Assembly: GCA_959605275.1 (NCBI GenBank)
Contig: CAUHFD010000073.1
Location: 1 to 11,637, forward strand
Source: an uncultured Eubacteriales bacterium
Lineage (GTDB): Bacteria; Bacillota; Clostridia; Oscillospirales; Ruminococcaceae
Length of the DNA stretch: 11,637 nucleotides
Direction of reading: 5' to 3'
Part shown: positions 1 through 6,989 of the stretch, piece by piece
How positions within the stretch are numbered: the stretch's first letter is position 1
How the letters are laid out: every line of letters starts with the position of its first letter
Notes under the pieces: generated by a model
What the model saw: only the letters and a program-made list of their open reading frames with translations
What the model was told of the DNA's origin: nothing
Databases searched by the model: none
Made by a program: the position numbers and the translations under genes

Positions 1-76
1 GCTCATCTCATCGTTTCTCTTTTATTTCTTTACCCCAACTATTGACATTGAGCCACAATTAATTGTTGATCATTTG
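1..76. other. Left-edge intergenic or gene-end sequence, unassigned
   Basis: This short edge segment has no convincing gene. It contains a perfect 12-bp palindrome, ACAATTAATTGT, at 55-66. Two plus-strand frames stop here (TGA at 43-45, TAA at 60-62), so a plus-strand gene entering from the left could end here and share the bidirectional terminator at 77-129. A minus-strand ATG at 11 or 6 could equally begin a gene to the left. Neither can be decided from 76 bases. Confidence 0.3.
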
Positions 77-129
77 AAAAAGGCAGGAGTGTCATCCGAA
101 CGAATTTCGGATGGCACTCCTGCCTTTTT
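77..129 (-). terminator. Strong, apparently bidirectional intrinsic terminator ending the liv operon
   Basis: This is an inverted repeat with arms 77-100 and 106-129 and a 5-nt loop (101-105). The 24-bp stem has a single T/G wobble (92 with 114). The outer ends are AAAAA and TTTTT, so on either strand the GC-rich stem is followed by a T run. It lies just past the stop of the last minus-strand gene (154). Its symmetry suggests it may also serve a convergent gene beyond the left edge. Confidence 0.93.
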
Positions 130-153
130 GAGTAATTTTTATCACTGTTGTAT

Positions 154-771
154 TTACTGAAACCGGATATTCATATACGCTTCGACAATTTCCACACACT
201 TATCAAATCCCAACTCTGCACTGTTTAAGCAAAGGTCATAATTTTGTGCGTTATCCCAGTTTCTGCCGGTATAGTATTTATAATATGCGCTGCGATGCCG
301 GTCAGTATCCTGTATTTTCTTTTCAGCCTCTTTCTGAGGCAGCGCATACATATCCATTACCGTTTTCACACAAGATTCAAACGGAGCATGAACAAACAAT
401 TTGACTACGTTCGGTCTGTCCTGCAAAATAAAATCAGCACACCGTCCCACAATTACACAAGAGCGTGTATCGGCAAGCTCCTTGATAATCTTGGCTTGAT
501 AGTTAAACAGGTTGTCATCCGAAACAAAATCATCACTTTCGGGCGGCAGGAGATCTCCCTTATACACCTTGCCAAAAGGCTTGCGCAGTCCCGGCTTTAC
601 CCGTTCATCCGCCTGCCCGAAAAGGCGTTCATGTATCCCGCTGTCATCAGATGCCATTCGCAATAATTCCCTATCATAGAAAGGAATATCCAGCTTTTCG
701 GACAGCATTTTCCCGATTGTTTTGCCACCGCTGCCATAACCTCTGGCAATCGTAATTACATAATGATCCAT
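154..771 (-). CDS. Cytidylate kinase-like family P-loop protein
   Basis: This 205-residue P-loop NTPase resembles the cytidylate kinase-like (Cytidylate_kin2) family, common in Firmicutes and with unknown substrate. The N-terminus has a beta strand (YVITIARGYG) running into a phosphate-binding loop, GYGSGGKTIG, at residues 11-20, then the typical IPFYDRELL segment near residues 29-37. A second nucleotide-binding strand with VIVGRCADFIL lies mid-protein, and the arginine-rich DTDRHRS probably forms the lid. Start choice is firm: GGGGAGG lies 8 nt upstream. It follows livF by 44 nt with no visible promoter, so it is probably the last gene of the liv operon, and a strong terminator follows it. 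The family is distinct from housekeeping Cmk, so a CMP kinase role should not be assumed. No functional link to amino acid import is known to me. Confidence 0.88.
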   Translation of the reverse strand: MDHYVITIARGYGSGGKTIGKMLSEKLDIPFYDRELLRMASDDSGIHERLFGQADERVKPGLRKPFGKVYKGDLLPPESDDFVSDDNLFNYQAKIIKELADTRSCVIVGRCADFILQDRPNVVKLFVHAPFESCVKTVMDMYALPQKEAEKKIQDTDRHRSAYYKYYTGRNWDNAQNYDLCLNSAELGFDKCVEIVEAYMNIRFQ

Positions 772-815
772 ACTAATGACCTCCCCGTTATATTTTTATC
801 CGCTTGAGAGAGCAT

Positions 816-1526
816 TTATTCGCCCAAATACGCTTTTTTCACCGAATCATCATTCATGAGATCCTGTGCGTTTCCGGAAAGCACAATCTTTCCGGTTTCC
901 AGCACATATGCCCTGTCAGCAATGGACAACGCTTTTTTCGCATTTTGTTCCACCAGTAAAACCGTGGTGCCGCCTTCGCTGATTTCTCGGATGATGTCAA
1001 AAATCTCGGTAACAAACAACGGTGAAAGTCCCATAGAAGGTTCATCCATCACGATAATTTTCGGTTCTGACATCAGTGCCCGTCCCATCGCCAGCATCTG
1101 CTGTTCACCGCCGCTCAAAGTGCCCGCAATCTGCTTTTTCCGCTCTTCCAATCGTGGAAAACGCCGATAAACCATTTCCAGCGTATCAGCAATTTTTTTC
1201 TTGTCCTTGCGGGTATAGGCGCCAAGCTTCAGATTATCCAGCACCGTAAGCTGCTGAAAAATCCGGCGTCCCTCCGGCACATGTGCCATGCCGAGCGAAA
1301 CAATTTTATGAGCAGGCATTTTCGTGATATCCTTGCCCTCAAACTCAATTTTTCCGGCTCTCGGCTGAATCAAACCGGTCACCGTGTGGAGTGTCGTTGT
1401 CTTTCCGGCGCCGTTTGCGCCGATTAGCGCGATTACTTCCCCTTGGTTAACCGAAAATGAAATTCCCTTAATCGCCTGTATCACACCATAATATACCTGT
1501 AAATCGGTAACTGTAAGCATTGCCAT
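816..1526 (-). CDS. livF: Branched-chain amino acid ABC transporter, ATP-binding protein LivF
   Basis: This is the second ATPase of the importer, on the cytoplasmic face. From the chosen start (236 aa, close to E. coli LivF at about 237) the motifs are Walker A GANGAGKT at 36-43, signature LSGGEQQ at 137-143 and Walker B IIVMDEP at 157-163. The segment HVPEGRRIF near 82-90 and the VEQNAKKAL switch region are typical of LivF; the switch has Gln where most ABC ATPases have His. An upstream in-frame ATG at 1562 would add 12 residues (MPDNAARKDFEQ), but no SD lies at proper distance from it. The ATG at 1526 has AGAAAGGAT about 11 nt upstream, so I prefer it. The end YLGE matches LivG and LivF proteins. 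It is 48 nt from livG. The substrate is assigned by family and operon only. Confidence 0.95.
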   Translation of the reverse strand: MAMLTVTDLQVYYGVIQAIKGISFSVNQGEVIALIGANGAGKTTTLHTVTGLIQPRAGKIEFEGKDITKMPAHKIVSLGMAHVPEGRRIFQQLTVLDNLKLGAYTRKDKKKIADTLEMVYRRFPRLEERKKQIAGTLSGGEQQMLAMGRALMSEPKIIVMDEPSMGLSPLFVTEIFDIIREISEGGTTVLLVEQNAKKALSIADRAYVLETGKIVLSGNAQDLMNDDSVKKAYLGE

Positions 1527-1574
1527 TTGTTCAAAATCCTTTCTTGCCGCATTGTCAGGCATAAGTCGGAGCCA

Positions 1575-2333
1575 TTACTCTCCCAAATAAGCTGTGATGA
1601 CTCGTGGATCCTTTAAAACGATATCTGTCGCTCCATGTGCCAATTCGGTACCGAAATTCAAAACGGTTACTTCCTCACAAATACCGGCAACCAATCGCAT
1701 ATCGTGCTCAATCAATAAAATTGCAATATCAAAATGGGAGCGAACAAATTTAATCGTCTGCATTAGTTCATCGGTTTCATTCGGGTTCATTCCCGCTGCC
1801 GGCTCATCCAGCAAAAGCAGCTTCGGATCGGTGGCAAGTGCCCGGGCAATCTCCAGCTTTCTCTGCTTGCCGTAAGGCAGGTTGCAAGCCAAATAATCCG
1901 TTTCTCCGTCCAAATCAAACACCTTCAGCAAATCCATTGCCTTTGCGTCCATCTCTGCTTCTTCCTTGAAATAGCGTGGCAGCCGCAGAATGCCCTCTAA
2001 AGCAGAGTATTTTTTCTCATTATGCAATCCGATTTTTACGTTATCAATGACCGACATGTTTTTAAACAGACGGATATTCTGAAACGTACGGGCAATTCCG
2101 GCTTTGTTGATCTGAATCGGATTTTTTCCGGTAAGGTTGACACCGTCCAGCGAAAAAGAGCCGTTGGTTGGTTTGTAAACCCCGGTCAAAAGGTTAAACA
2201 CTGTTGTTTTTCCGGCTCCGTTCGGTCCGATCAACCCATAAAGCTGCCCCTTTTCAATTGCAACATTAAAATCATCAACCGCCCGCAGACCGCCGAAGGA
2301 TATCCCCAGATTTTTTACTTCTAATAAAGCCAT
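1575..2333 (-). CDS. livG: Branched-chain amino acid ABC transporter, ATP-binding protein LivG
   Basis: This is the first ATPase of the importer (252 aa, normal for LivG). Visible motifs are Walker A GPNGAGKT at 36-43, Q-loop TFQN at 83-86, the LivG-type degenerate signature LPYGKQRKLEIARAL at 152-166, Walker B LLLLDEP at 172-178 with the following AAGMNP, and H-loop His in LLIEHDM at about 210. The LPYG version of the signature separates LivG from LivF. It should pair with LivF on the cytoplasmic side of the LivH/LivM permease. The start is MALLEVKNLG; the SD is weak (GGTATGATACA before ATG). A small GC hairpin (2344-2363) lies in the 59-nt gap after livM, so translation may depend on coupling. 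Confidence 0.96.
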   Translation of the reverse strand: MALLEVKNLGISFGGLRAVDDFNVAIEKGQLYGLIGPNGAGKTTVFNLLTGVYKPTNGSFSLDGVNLTGKNPIQINKAGIARTFQNIRLFKNMSVIDNVKIGLHNEKKYSALEGILRLPRYFKEEAEMDAKAMDLLKVFDLDGETDYLACNLPYGKQRKLEIARALATDPKLLLLDEPAAGMNPNETDELMQTIKFVRSHFDIAILLIEHDMRLVAGICEEVTVLNFGTELAHGATDIVLKDPRVITAYLGE

Positions 2334-2343
2334 TGTATCATAC

Positions 2344-2363
2344 CGGGGCTGAAAGCCGCCCCG
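2344..2363 (-). promoter_or_regulatory. Small GC hairpin in the livM-livG gap
   Basis: CGGGGC (2344-2349) and GCCCCG (2358-2363) form a 6-bp stem with an 8-nt loop; an alternative inner pairing GGCT/AGCC is possible. It lies about 10 nt upstream of the livG start on the transcript and lacks a T run, so it is not a terminator. It could affect mRNA processing or livG translation. Confidence 0.4.
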
Positions 2364-2392
2364 ACTCCTTTATCAAGATTTTCAGCACTGCA

Positions 2393-3370
2393 TTATTTCT
2401 GCTTCACTGCTTTCTTCCTGCCGAACAGTGCGGATAAATTTTCCCATCTGAGCTTCGCCTTAAAGGAGGCAAACTTCGGAGAAGCATTGAGCAGCATCAT
2501 GACAATCAATACAATTGAGTACAGCAGCATCCGGAAGTTGTCCGCACCCCGCAGCACCTCAGGCAACAAGGTGATCAGCGTTGCAGCAATTACCGAGCCT
2601 TTCAAGCTTCCCATTCCGCCTAACACCACAATAACCAAAATTTCGATAGATTTATTATAATCAAATCTGGCAGGGATCAGAATACCCAGATTGTGCCCGT
2701 ACAAGACGCCGGCAACACCGGCAAAAAACGCGGCAATGACAAAAACAAATATTTTATAGTATGTAACGTTGATTCCCACCGACTCTGCGGCAATCACATT
2801 ATCACGAATGGAGCAAATCGCACGCCCGTGACGGGAATTTACCAGATTGGCGATAATGAAAATGGTAATCACTACAACAATAAACACAATCGTGTAATTC
2901 GACAGCATCGGAATGCCTCGGTATCCCGACGCGCCGCCGGTCACGGTCAGATTTTCCATGATCGAACGAATGATTTCGCCGAACGCCAGCGTCACGATTG
3001 CCAGATAGTCACCCTTTAACCGCAGCACCGGGATGCCGATGACCAGACCGACCACCGCCGCGGCAAGTCCGCCGAGAATCATGCCCAAAACAAAGGACAA
3101 ATAATCGGGCAGCCCCGAAGTCGCACTGAAAATACAACCGACGTATGCGCCCACCGACATAAATCCGGCATGCCCCAAGGTCAACTCTCCCAAGAATCCG
3201 ACCGTCAGGTTGAGCGACACCGCTAATATTATATTGATTCCTATCGGAACAAGAAGACTTTTCATATGGCGGGAAAAAACGCCGCCCTCCACCAATCCAA
3301 ACAGCACCGCATATAATGCGATGGTTAAAATCAGCGTAATGATGTTTTTCTTTGTCAAAATTTTTCTCAT
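2393..3370 (-). CDS. livM: Branched-chain amino acid ABC transporter, permease LivM
   Basis: This is an integral membrane permease of 325 residues with roughly eight to ten hydrophobic segments, shorter than E. coli LivM (about 425) but common for Firmicutes. Family landmarks are GELTLGHAGFMSVGAY at 61-76, RLKGDYLAIVTLAFGEIIR at 117-135, GGASGYRGIP at 145-154 and the EAA-like ATPase-contact loop IRDNVIAAESVG at 188-199, followed by FFAGVAGVLYG. It should dimerise with LivH to form the transmembrane path. The C-terminus ends in a basic tail. It is 100 nt from livH and 59 nt from livG, same strand. The SD is poor, and its purines fall inside a hairpin at 3381-3404. Confidence 0.95.
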   Translation of the reverse strand: MRKILTKKNIITLILTIALYAVLFGLVEGGVFSRHMKSLLVPIGINIILAVSLNLTVGFLGELTLGHAGFMSVGAYVGCIFSATSGLPDYLSFVLGMILGGLAAAVVGLVIGIPVLRLKGDYLAIVTLAFGEIIRSIMENLTVTGGASGYRGIPMLSNYTIVFIVVVITIFIIANLVNSRHGRAICSIRDNVIAAESVGINVTYYKIFVFVIAAFFAGVAGVLYGHNLGILIPARFDYNKSIEILVIVVLGGMGSLKGSVIAATLITLLPEVLRGADNFRMLLYSIVLIVMMLLNASPKFASFKAKLRWENLSALFGRKKAVKQK

Positions 3371-3380
3371 AGTTTCTTGT

Positions 3381-3404
3381 TTTTCCGCCGCAATCGGAGG
3401 AAAA
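3381..3404 (-). promoter_or_regulatory. Hairpin immediately upstream of livM
   Basis: TTTTCCGCCG (3381-3390) and CGGAGGAAAA (3395-3404) form a 10-bp stem with one mismatch and a CAAT loop. On the transcript the 3' arm CGGCGGAAAA ends 10 nt before the livM ATG and holds the only purine-rich stretch that could serve as a ribosome site, so folding could lower livM translation. There is no T run, so termination is unlikely. Confidence 0.45.
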
Positions 3405-3470
3405 CCACCTTCCGCTTAAACTAAAATACTCCGAATAATCCGCATCCTGCGTTTTCGATTCAAAAGGCTT

Positions 3471-4358
3471 TTATACTTTTTCCATCCTGTTTTTGCCAAG
3501 CAATCCTGCCGGACGGATGATCAGCACAAGGATCAGAATACCGAACACGATCGCATCAGACAACTCGGTAGATATGTACGCTTTGGACAAACTTTCGATG
3601 ATCCCCAACAAAATACCGCCAAGCATCGCCCCCGGAATACTGCCGATTCCGCCGAGTACTGCCGCGATAAACGCCTTGATACCGGGCATCGCACCCATGT
3701 ACGGTCCGATAAAGCCGTAGGAGCTGGAATACAATACGCCCGCAACCGCAGCCAGTGCCGAACCGATCGCAAAGGTCAGTGAAATCGTTTTATTAACATT
3801 AACGCCCATCAGTTCTGCTGCGCCTTTGTCCTCCGAAACAGCAAGCATTGCGCTTCCGGTTTTGGTTTTATTAATAAACAAAGTCAAGCCAACCATAATC
3901 AGCAAGGTTACAACCAACGTCACAATCTGGTTCCCGCTCATTTTAATTCCGCCCGCTTCAAATCCGGCAAAAGAAATTAAAGATTGGAAAGAACGCTGCT
4001 GATCTCCGAAAATAAGCAAGCTCAGGCTTTGCAGAAAATAACTGACTCCGATTGCAGTGATCAATACCGTTAAAGGAGAGGTATTCCGCAAAGGCTTATA
4101 GGCAATTTTTTCCACCACAACACCCAGTACCGTACAAACGATGATGCCCACCAAAATGGATAGGTACGGCGGAAATTTCAGTGAACTGATTGCGATAAAC
4201 ACCGTATAAGAACCGACCATGATTACATCGCCGTGTGCAAAATTAAGCATTTTTGCAATACCGTATACCATTGTATAGCCAAGTGCGATCAACGCATATA
4301 CGCTTCCGACATTTAAGCCGTTGATCAATTGTGTGATAAACTGTGTAATCCATTCCAT
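3471..4358 (-). CDS. livH: Branched-chain amino acid ABC transporter, permease LivH
   Basis: This 295-residue polytopic membrane protein begins MEWITQFITQLINGL, typical of LivH. NGLNVGSVYALIALGYTMVYG at the N-terminus and LNFAHGDVIMVGSY at 38-51 are family signatures. The loop LAVSEDKGAAELMGVN at 172-187 is the EAA-type site that contacts LivG/LivF. The C-terminal half has the usual GAMPGIKAFIAAVLGGIGS and ends with LIIRPAGLLGK. GGGAGGAAG lies about 11-14 nt upstream of the ATG, slightly long spacing. It is separated from livK by 337 nt but continues on the same strand with the order K-H-M-G-F. Together with LivM it forms the membrane channel. Confidence 0.96.
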   Translation of the reverse strand: MEWITQFITQLINGLNVGSVYALIALGYTMVYGIAKMLNFAHGDVIMVGSYTVFIAISSLKFPPYLSILVGIIVCTVLGVVVEKIAYKPLRNTSPLTVLITAIGVSYFLQSLSLLIFGDQQRSFQSLISFAGFEAGGIKMSGNQIVTLVVTLLIMVGLTLFINKTKTGSAMLAVSEDKGAAELMGVNVNKTISLTFAIGSALAAVAGVLYSSSYGFIGPYMGAMPGIKAFIAAVLGGIGSIPGAMLGGILLGIIESLSKAYISTELSDAIVFGILILVLIIRPAGLLGKNRMEKV

Positions 4359-4542
4359 ATGTAACGTTTCTTCCTCCCGCTTCCGGTATGATCTGCCTCA
4401 ATGTATCTGTCTGTATGAAAAATCCGATTTTTTCTTCCGCTCTGCTAAATAAAACAAAAAACGGCTTACTTCATGATCTCATTTTCACAACCCCAAAAGG
4501 ACAGTGATGATCGTCCCGTCTGTTTCCCAATAAAAACACCAA

Positions 4543-4611
4543 AATTTCAGCTGATAAAAAATATTTTCATCCCATCCATGCCGGGCAAAATAATTTTTAT
4601 CAACTGAAATT
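4543..4611. repeat. Imperfect 23-bp AT-rich inverted repeat in the livK-livH gap
   Basis: Arm 4543-4565 and arm 4589-4611 are inverse complements at 21 of 23 positions, separated by 23 nt that include GCCGGGC. In RNA this gives a long stem. The sequence AATTTCAG-TGATAAAAA is shared by the left arm and the complement of the right arm. It could be an mRNA-stabilising structure, a processing site or a small degenerate element; the sequence alone does not choose. Confidence 0.7.
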
Positions 4612-4645
4612 GTCTTTTAAACCACTAAACCTGTCCGAAAATTAC

Positions 4646-4677
4646 AATCGGGAGAGAGAAGATTCCCTCTCCCGATT
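4646..4677 (-). terminator. Stem-loop after livK (leaky terminator or 3'-end stabiliser)
   Basis: AATCGGGAGAG (4646-4656) and CTCTCCCGATT (4667-4677) pair perfectly over 11 bp with a 10-nt loop, starting about 19 nt past the livK stop on the transcript. The downstream minus-strand sequence is GTAATTTTCGG, not a clean T run. Partial termination or protection of the livK message from 3' decay is therefore more likely than full termination, since livHMGF appear to lack their own promoter. Confidence 0.65.
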
Positions 4678-4695
4678 ATCTCTTTATCCCTTGAA

Positions 4696-5880
4696 TTAGT
4701 TTTTCGCAGTATATTTACCGTCTACAATTTCAACGATTTTGGTACCTTTGTTCGGCTCACCGTCAGCGTTAAAAGTCATATCTCCGGTCAAGCCCGAAAC
4801 AGAGATCTGTGTCATAGCACTGATCAAGTCATCGTTTACAAACTCGCTGTTTGCTTTGATCCCTGCTTTTTCGATTGCCGCTTTGATAACATAAATGCCG
4901 TCATAAGCGTCGGCAGCGAACTGGTCCGGATCCGCATTGTATTTTGCTTTATAAGCGGTAACGAATTTCTGAATGTCAGCATTCGGGTCGTTTGCCACAA
5001 AAGGAGTCAGGAACTGAGCGCCGTTTGCCAGAGCCGCGTCGTTGCCGAGCTGTTTCAGAACGCCGTCCCAGCCGTCACAGCCGAAATAAGGAAGCGTGAT
5101 ACCCGCTTCTTTGGACTGTTTGAGCACGTAAGAAACCTTCTGATAATAAGCCGGTACAAAAATAGCTTCTGCGTCGGTTGCTTTAATTTTAGTAAGCTGA
5201 GTATTGTAATCCTGCTCATTGCCCAAAGATTCTTTGGCTACAACGGTGCCGCCGAGTTCTTTGTATCTGGCTTCAAACGCATCGGTAATACCCTTGCTGT
5301 AATCTTCCGCAACATCATACATAATGGCGATTTTCTTTTTGCCTAATGTGGTGTATATGTAATCCGCCATGTTTTTGCCCTGCAGCGGGTCGGTAAAGCA
5401 AATGCGGAACGCATTGCCGTATTGGGTACAATCCTGTGCAGAGCCGCTCGGAGTAAGCTGCAAAATACCATCCTGTTTTGTCAGCTCTCCCAAAGCAATC
5501 GTCGCGCCGCTGGTAGTAGCGCCGAGCATTGCAACAATCTCATTATCCATTAATTTGTTGTATGCGGTAGCGGCTTTTTCCGGGCTTGCTTCATCATCCT
5601 CAAAGAAAAGCTCCAATTTCATACCGTCAATACCGCCCGCAGCGTTGATTTCGTCCACAGCAACCTGCGCGCCGTTCTTCACAGAAATACCGTAGGAAGC
5701 ATTTTCACCGGTGAGCGGTCCCATACCGCCGATTTTGAAAGTATCTCCTACTTTAAATTTTACGCCGGTTTTGTAATCGGCGTCGCTGCTTCCGCCGTTA
5801 TTGCCGCATCCAGCCATAACAGACAAAGCCATAGCCGCAGTCATACCAAGTGCAGCTACTTTTAACATCGATTTTTTCAT
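4696..5880 (-). CDS. livK: Branched-chain amino acid ABC transporter, substrate-binding lipoprotein (LivK/LivJ type)
   Basis: This 394-residue extracytoplasmic binding protein has an N-terminal signal MKKSMLKVAALG followed by a hydrophobic stretch and a lipobox ending at Cys25 (MAGC), so it should be a membrane-anchored lipoprotein, as expected in a Gram-positive. A Gly/Ser/Asp linker follows. The mature part fits periplasmic-binding-protein type I: FKIGGMGPLTGENASYG at 48-64, AVDEINAAGGIDG at 74-86, and GATTSGAT at 120-127, whose Ser/Thr residues normally hold the ligand alpha-carboxylate. Leu/Ile/Val is the default substrate, but this family also binds other amino acids, amides or urea. It is the first gene of the operon. 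AAGG lies 8 nt before ATG, with a near-consensus promoter about 100 nt upstream. Confidence 0.94.
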   Translation of the reverse strand: MKKSMLKVAALGMTAAMALSVMAGCGNNGGSSDADYKTGVKFKVGDTFKIGGMGPLTGENASYGISVKNGAQVAVDEINAAGGIDGMKLELFFEDDEASPEKAATAYNKLMDNEIVAMLGATTSGATIALGELTKQDGILQLTPSGSAQDCTQYGNAFRICFTDPLQGKNMADYIYTTLGKKKIAIMYDVAEDYSKGITDAFEARYKELGGTVVAKESLGNEQDYNTQLTKIKATDAEAIFVPAYYQKVSYVLKQSKEAGITLPYFGCDGWDGVLKQLGNDAALANGAQFLTPFVANDPNADIQKFVTAYKAKYNADPDQFAADAYDGIYVIKAAIEKAGIKANSEFVNDDLISAMTQISVSGLTGDMTFNADGEPNKGTKIVEIVDGKYTAKN

Positions 5881-5956
5881 ACTGCATACCTTACTTTCTT
5901 TTTTATTTTTTAACTTTGCTTCTCCAAATCAAAATTACAAAAGGATTGGCTAAAAT

Positions 5957-5972
5957 AAGAATATAATTTCTT
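5957..5972. promoter_or_regulatory. AT-rich dyad at the predicted livK transcription start
   Basis: AAGAATATAATTTCTT has AAGAA/TTCTT half-sites around a 6-nt centre and sits where transcription from the 5976-6004 promoter should begin. It could be an operator. It does not match the CodY consensus well, and in such AT-rich DNA a chance occurrence is possible. Confidence 0.25.
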
Positions 5973-5975
5973 ATA

Positions 5976-6004
5976 ATAATACTATTTTATTCATGATTTG
6001 TCAA
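5976..6004 (-). promoter_or_regulatory. Sigma-A-type promoter of the liv operon
   Basis: On the minus strand, TTGACA (6004-5999) is followed by a 17-nt spacer and TATTAT (5981-5976). The -35 is a perfect match and the -10 has 5 of 6. The predicted start is near 5968, giving a livK leader of roughly 88 nt. It is the best minus-strand promoter in the window. Confidence 0.8.
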
Positions 6005-6110
6005 TGTTTTTCCCGCATTTACCCAGTGTTTTGTTGGAAATAAATGTACCGCAATTTATTCAGGCAGACCGGTTTGTGCTTTTCGACAGTGGGAATGCTA
6101 AAAAATGGTT

Positions 6111-6156
6111 ATGCACAATCAGCATCAATCTTCCGAGAGTATCCACACTCAGCATC
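6111..6156. repeat. 16-bp direct repeats 30 bp apart at the end of the small membrane-protein gene
   Basis: ATGCACAATCAGCATC (6111-6126) and ATCCACACTCAGCATC (6141-6156) agree at 14 of 16 positions, with an exact 30-bp period. The second copy reaches the stop codon of the gene at 6155-6502. ATCTTCCG (6128-6135) and CGGAAGAT (6169-6176) can also pair around the stop. No clear function is visible. Confidence 0.4.
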
Positions 6157-6502
6157 AGTACAGCTTTCCGGAAGATATGATTTTCTTCTGATCAATAAAA
6201 CAAATCTGCCCCTCTTGCTGCATCTGATCAAGCATCTGACTGGCAAAAAGCGTCGCATCGGTCACACCAAACCGTTTTCGGCTATAAAAAAGAGAGACCG
6301 TTACCCCTTCTATTGCCTGTGCTGCTTGGCAAACAGTAATGGTCTTTTCCTGTTTCAGTTTTTTTCGGATGATCCGTCGACATTTCCGTATCAGCATCTC
6401 TGTCAATTGCTGCTGTTCCTTTCGGCTTTTTAACAATCCCCATGTGTAAACAACCGCAGAACAAAACATAAACAAGATAAAATATCCTACAAATTGCCAC
6501 AT
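6155..6502 (-). CDS. Small single-span membrane protein of unknown function
   Basis: I do not recognise this 115-residue protein. Residues 2-24 (WQFVGYFILFMFCSAVVYTW and onward) are hydrophobic and should form one membrane helix, followed by KSRK, which suggests a cytoplasmic C-terminal part. That part begins with a very basic stretch (RKCRRIIRKKLKQEK) and continues with a mixed helical region. A degenerate winged-helix fold is possible but only a guess. It starts 7 nt after the PqqD-like gene, with AAGGGG 12 nt upstream inside that gene's 3' end, so the pair is probably co-transcribed and coupled. It is likely part of the OPT cluster. No clear terminator follows; the liv promoter lies about 150 bp further on. 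Confidence 0.72.
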   Translation of the reverse strand: MWQFVGYFILFMFCSAVVYTWGLLKSRKEQQQLTEMLIRKCRRIIRKKLKQEKTITVCQAAQAIEGVTVSLFYSRKRFGVTDATLFASQMLDQMQQEGQICFIDQKKIISSGKLY

Positions 6503-6509
6503 GATAGTC

Positions 6510-6911
6510 TTAAGCCCCTTTTTTCATATTATCTGCCGAAATTGTCTTAGCTGAATCACCGGTTTCCGGTATCTGAAAAGAAATCAATCGATTTCCGTAG
6601 AGGATACGAAAAAATGCAGTCAGTCTCTCATACAACGGTTCTGCATCTTTTCCGAATCTCTGCTTTACCATTCCGGCAATCTCTGCAACAGTACGTTGCC
6701 CGTCTATGGCATGCCAGATAAAGCTCCCGAATTGATCCATATCAATATTGCTGACAGGCGGAGCTTTCACCAACATCTGTGCCAGCTTGTGATAAAAGCC
6801 CCGATGCGAAACCGAAAGCCGTACCAAGCCGTTTTCCTGCGTCTGCCAACCGATTTTCTCGTTTCGCTTCGGAATAAATTCTAACATATTTTTGCTTTTT
6901 GCCATCGCCAT
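6510..6911 (-). CDS. PqqD-like (RRE-fold) stand-alone protein
   Basis: This protein, 133 aa from the preferred start, resembles PqqD. The core FGSFIWHAIDGQRTVAEIA followed by GMVKQRFG corresponds to the family pattern of Gly, aromatic-Trp, DGxRTVxEIA and FG (about residues 61-87). PqqD and related RiPP recognition elements bind leader peptides for radical-SAM enzymes, but many stand-alone clostridial members have unknown roles, and no radical-SAM or precursor gene is visible here. An earlier ATG at 6935 gives 141 aa with AAGG only 4 nt away. The ATG at 6911 has GAAAGG 6 nt upstream, and ATG 6905 (MAKSKN) is a third option. A position between the OPT transporter and a membrane protein suggests handling of a peptide or transporter regulation; this is inference. 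Confidence 0.83.
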   Translation of the reverse strand: MAMAKSKNMLEFIPKRNEKIGWQTQENGLVRLSVSHRGFYHKLAQMLVKAPPVSNIDMDQFGSFIWHAIDGQRTVAEIAGMVKQRFGKDAEPLYERLTAFFRILYGNRLISFQIPETGDSAKTISADNMKKGA

Positions 6912-6989
6912 AACCTGCCTTTCTGCATTTTTCATTTAACCTTATTCGCCGCTTTATGCTTATCGGAGCGTTGGCGACAAGAAACATCC

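Larger units (their letters stand above)
4359..4695 (-). other. livK-livH intercistronic gap with two inverted repeats
   Basis: This 337-nt stretch has no gene that I can support. It holds the GC stem-loop at 4646-4677 just after livK, a long AT-rich inverted repeat at 4543-4611, T-rich tracts, and the livH SD at the livH end. I looked for a second promoter ahead of livH and found no good -35/-10 pair. Confidence 0.6.

Noticed and set aside
42..70. TTGACA at 42-47 as a plus-strand -35
   Set aside because: The hexamer at proper distance (GTTGAT, 65-70) is a poor -10, and a terminator follows at once. A bare TTGACA is not enough.
2..157. Open plus-strand frame running from the left edge through the terminator
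   Set aside because: It has no start in the window, and its sequence is dictated by the palindromic terminator. A gene end here is possible but cannot be shown.
244..666. 140-codon plus-strand frame opposite the cytidylate kinase-like gene
   Set aside because: No SD or domain; the opposite strand has a P-loop protein with a strong SD.
5881..6004. CodY operator or riboswitch in the livK leader
   Set aside because: I looked for the AATTTTCWGAAAATT pattern and for structured leader elements and found only loose AT-rich similarity. The leader is short, about 88 nt.
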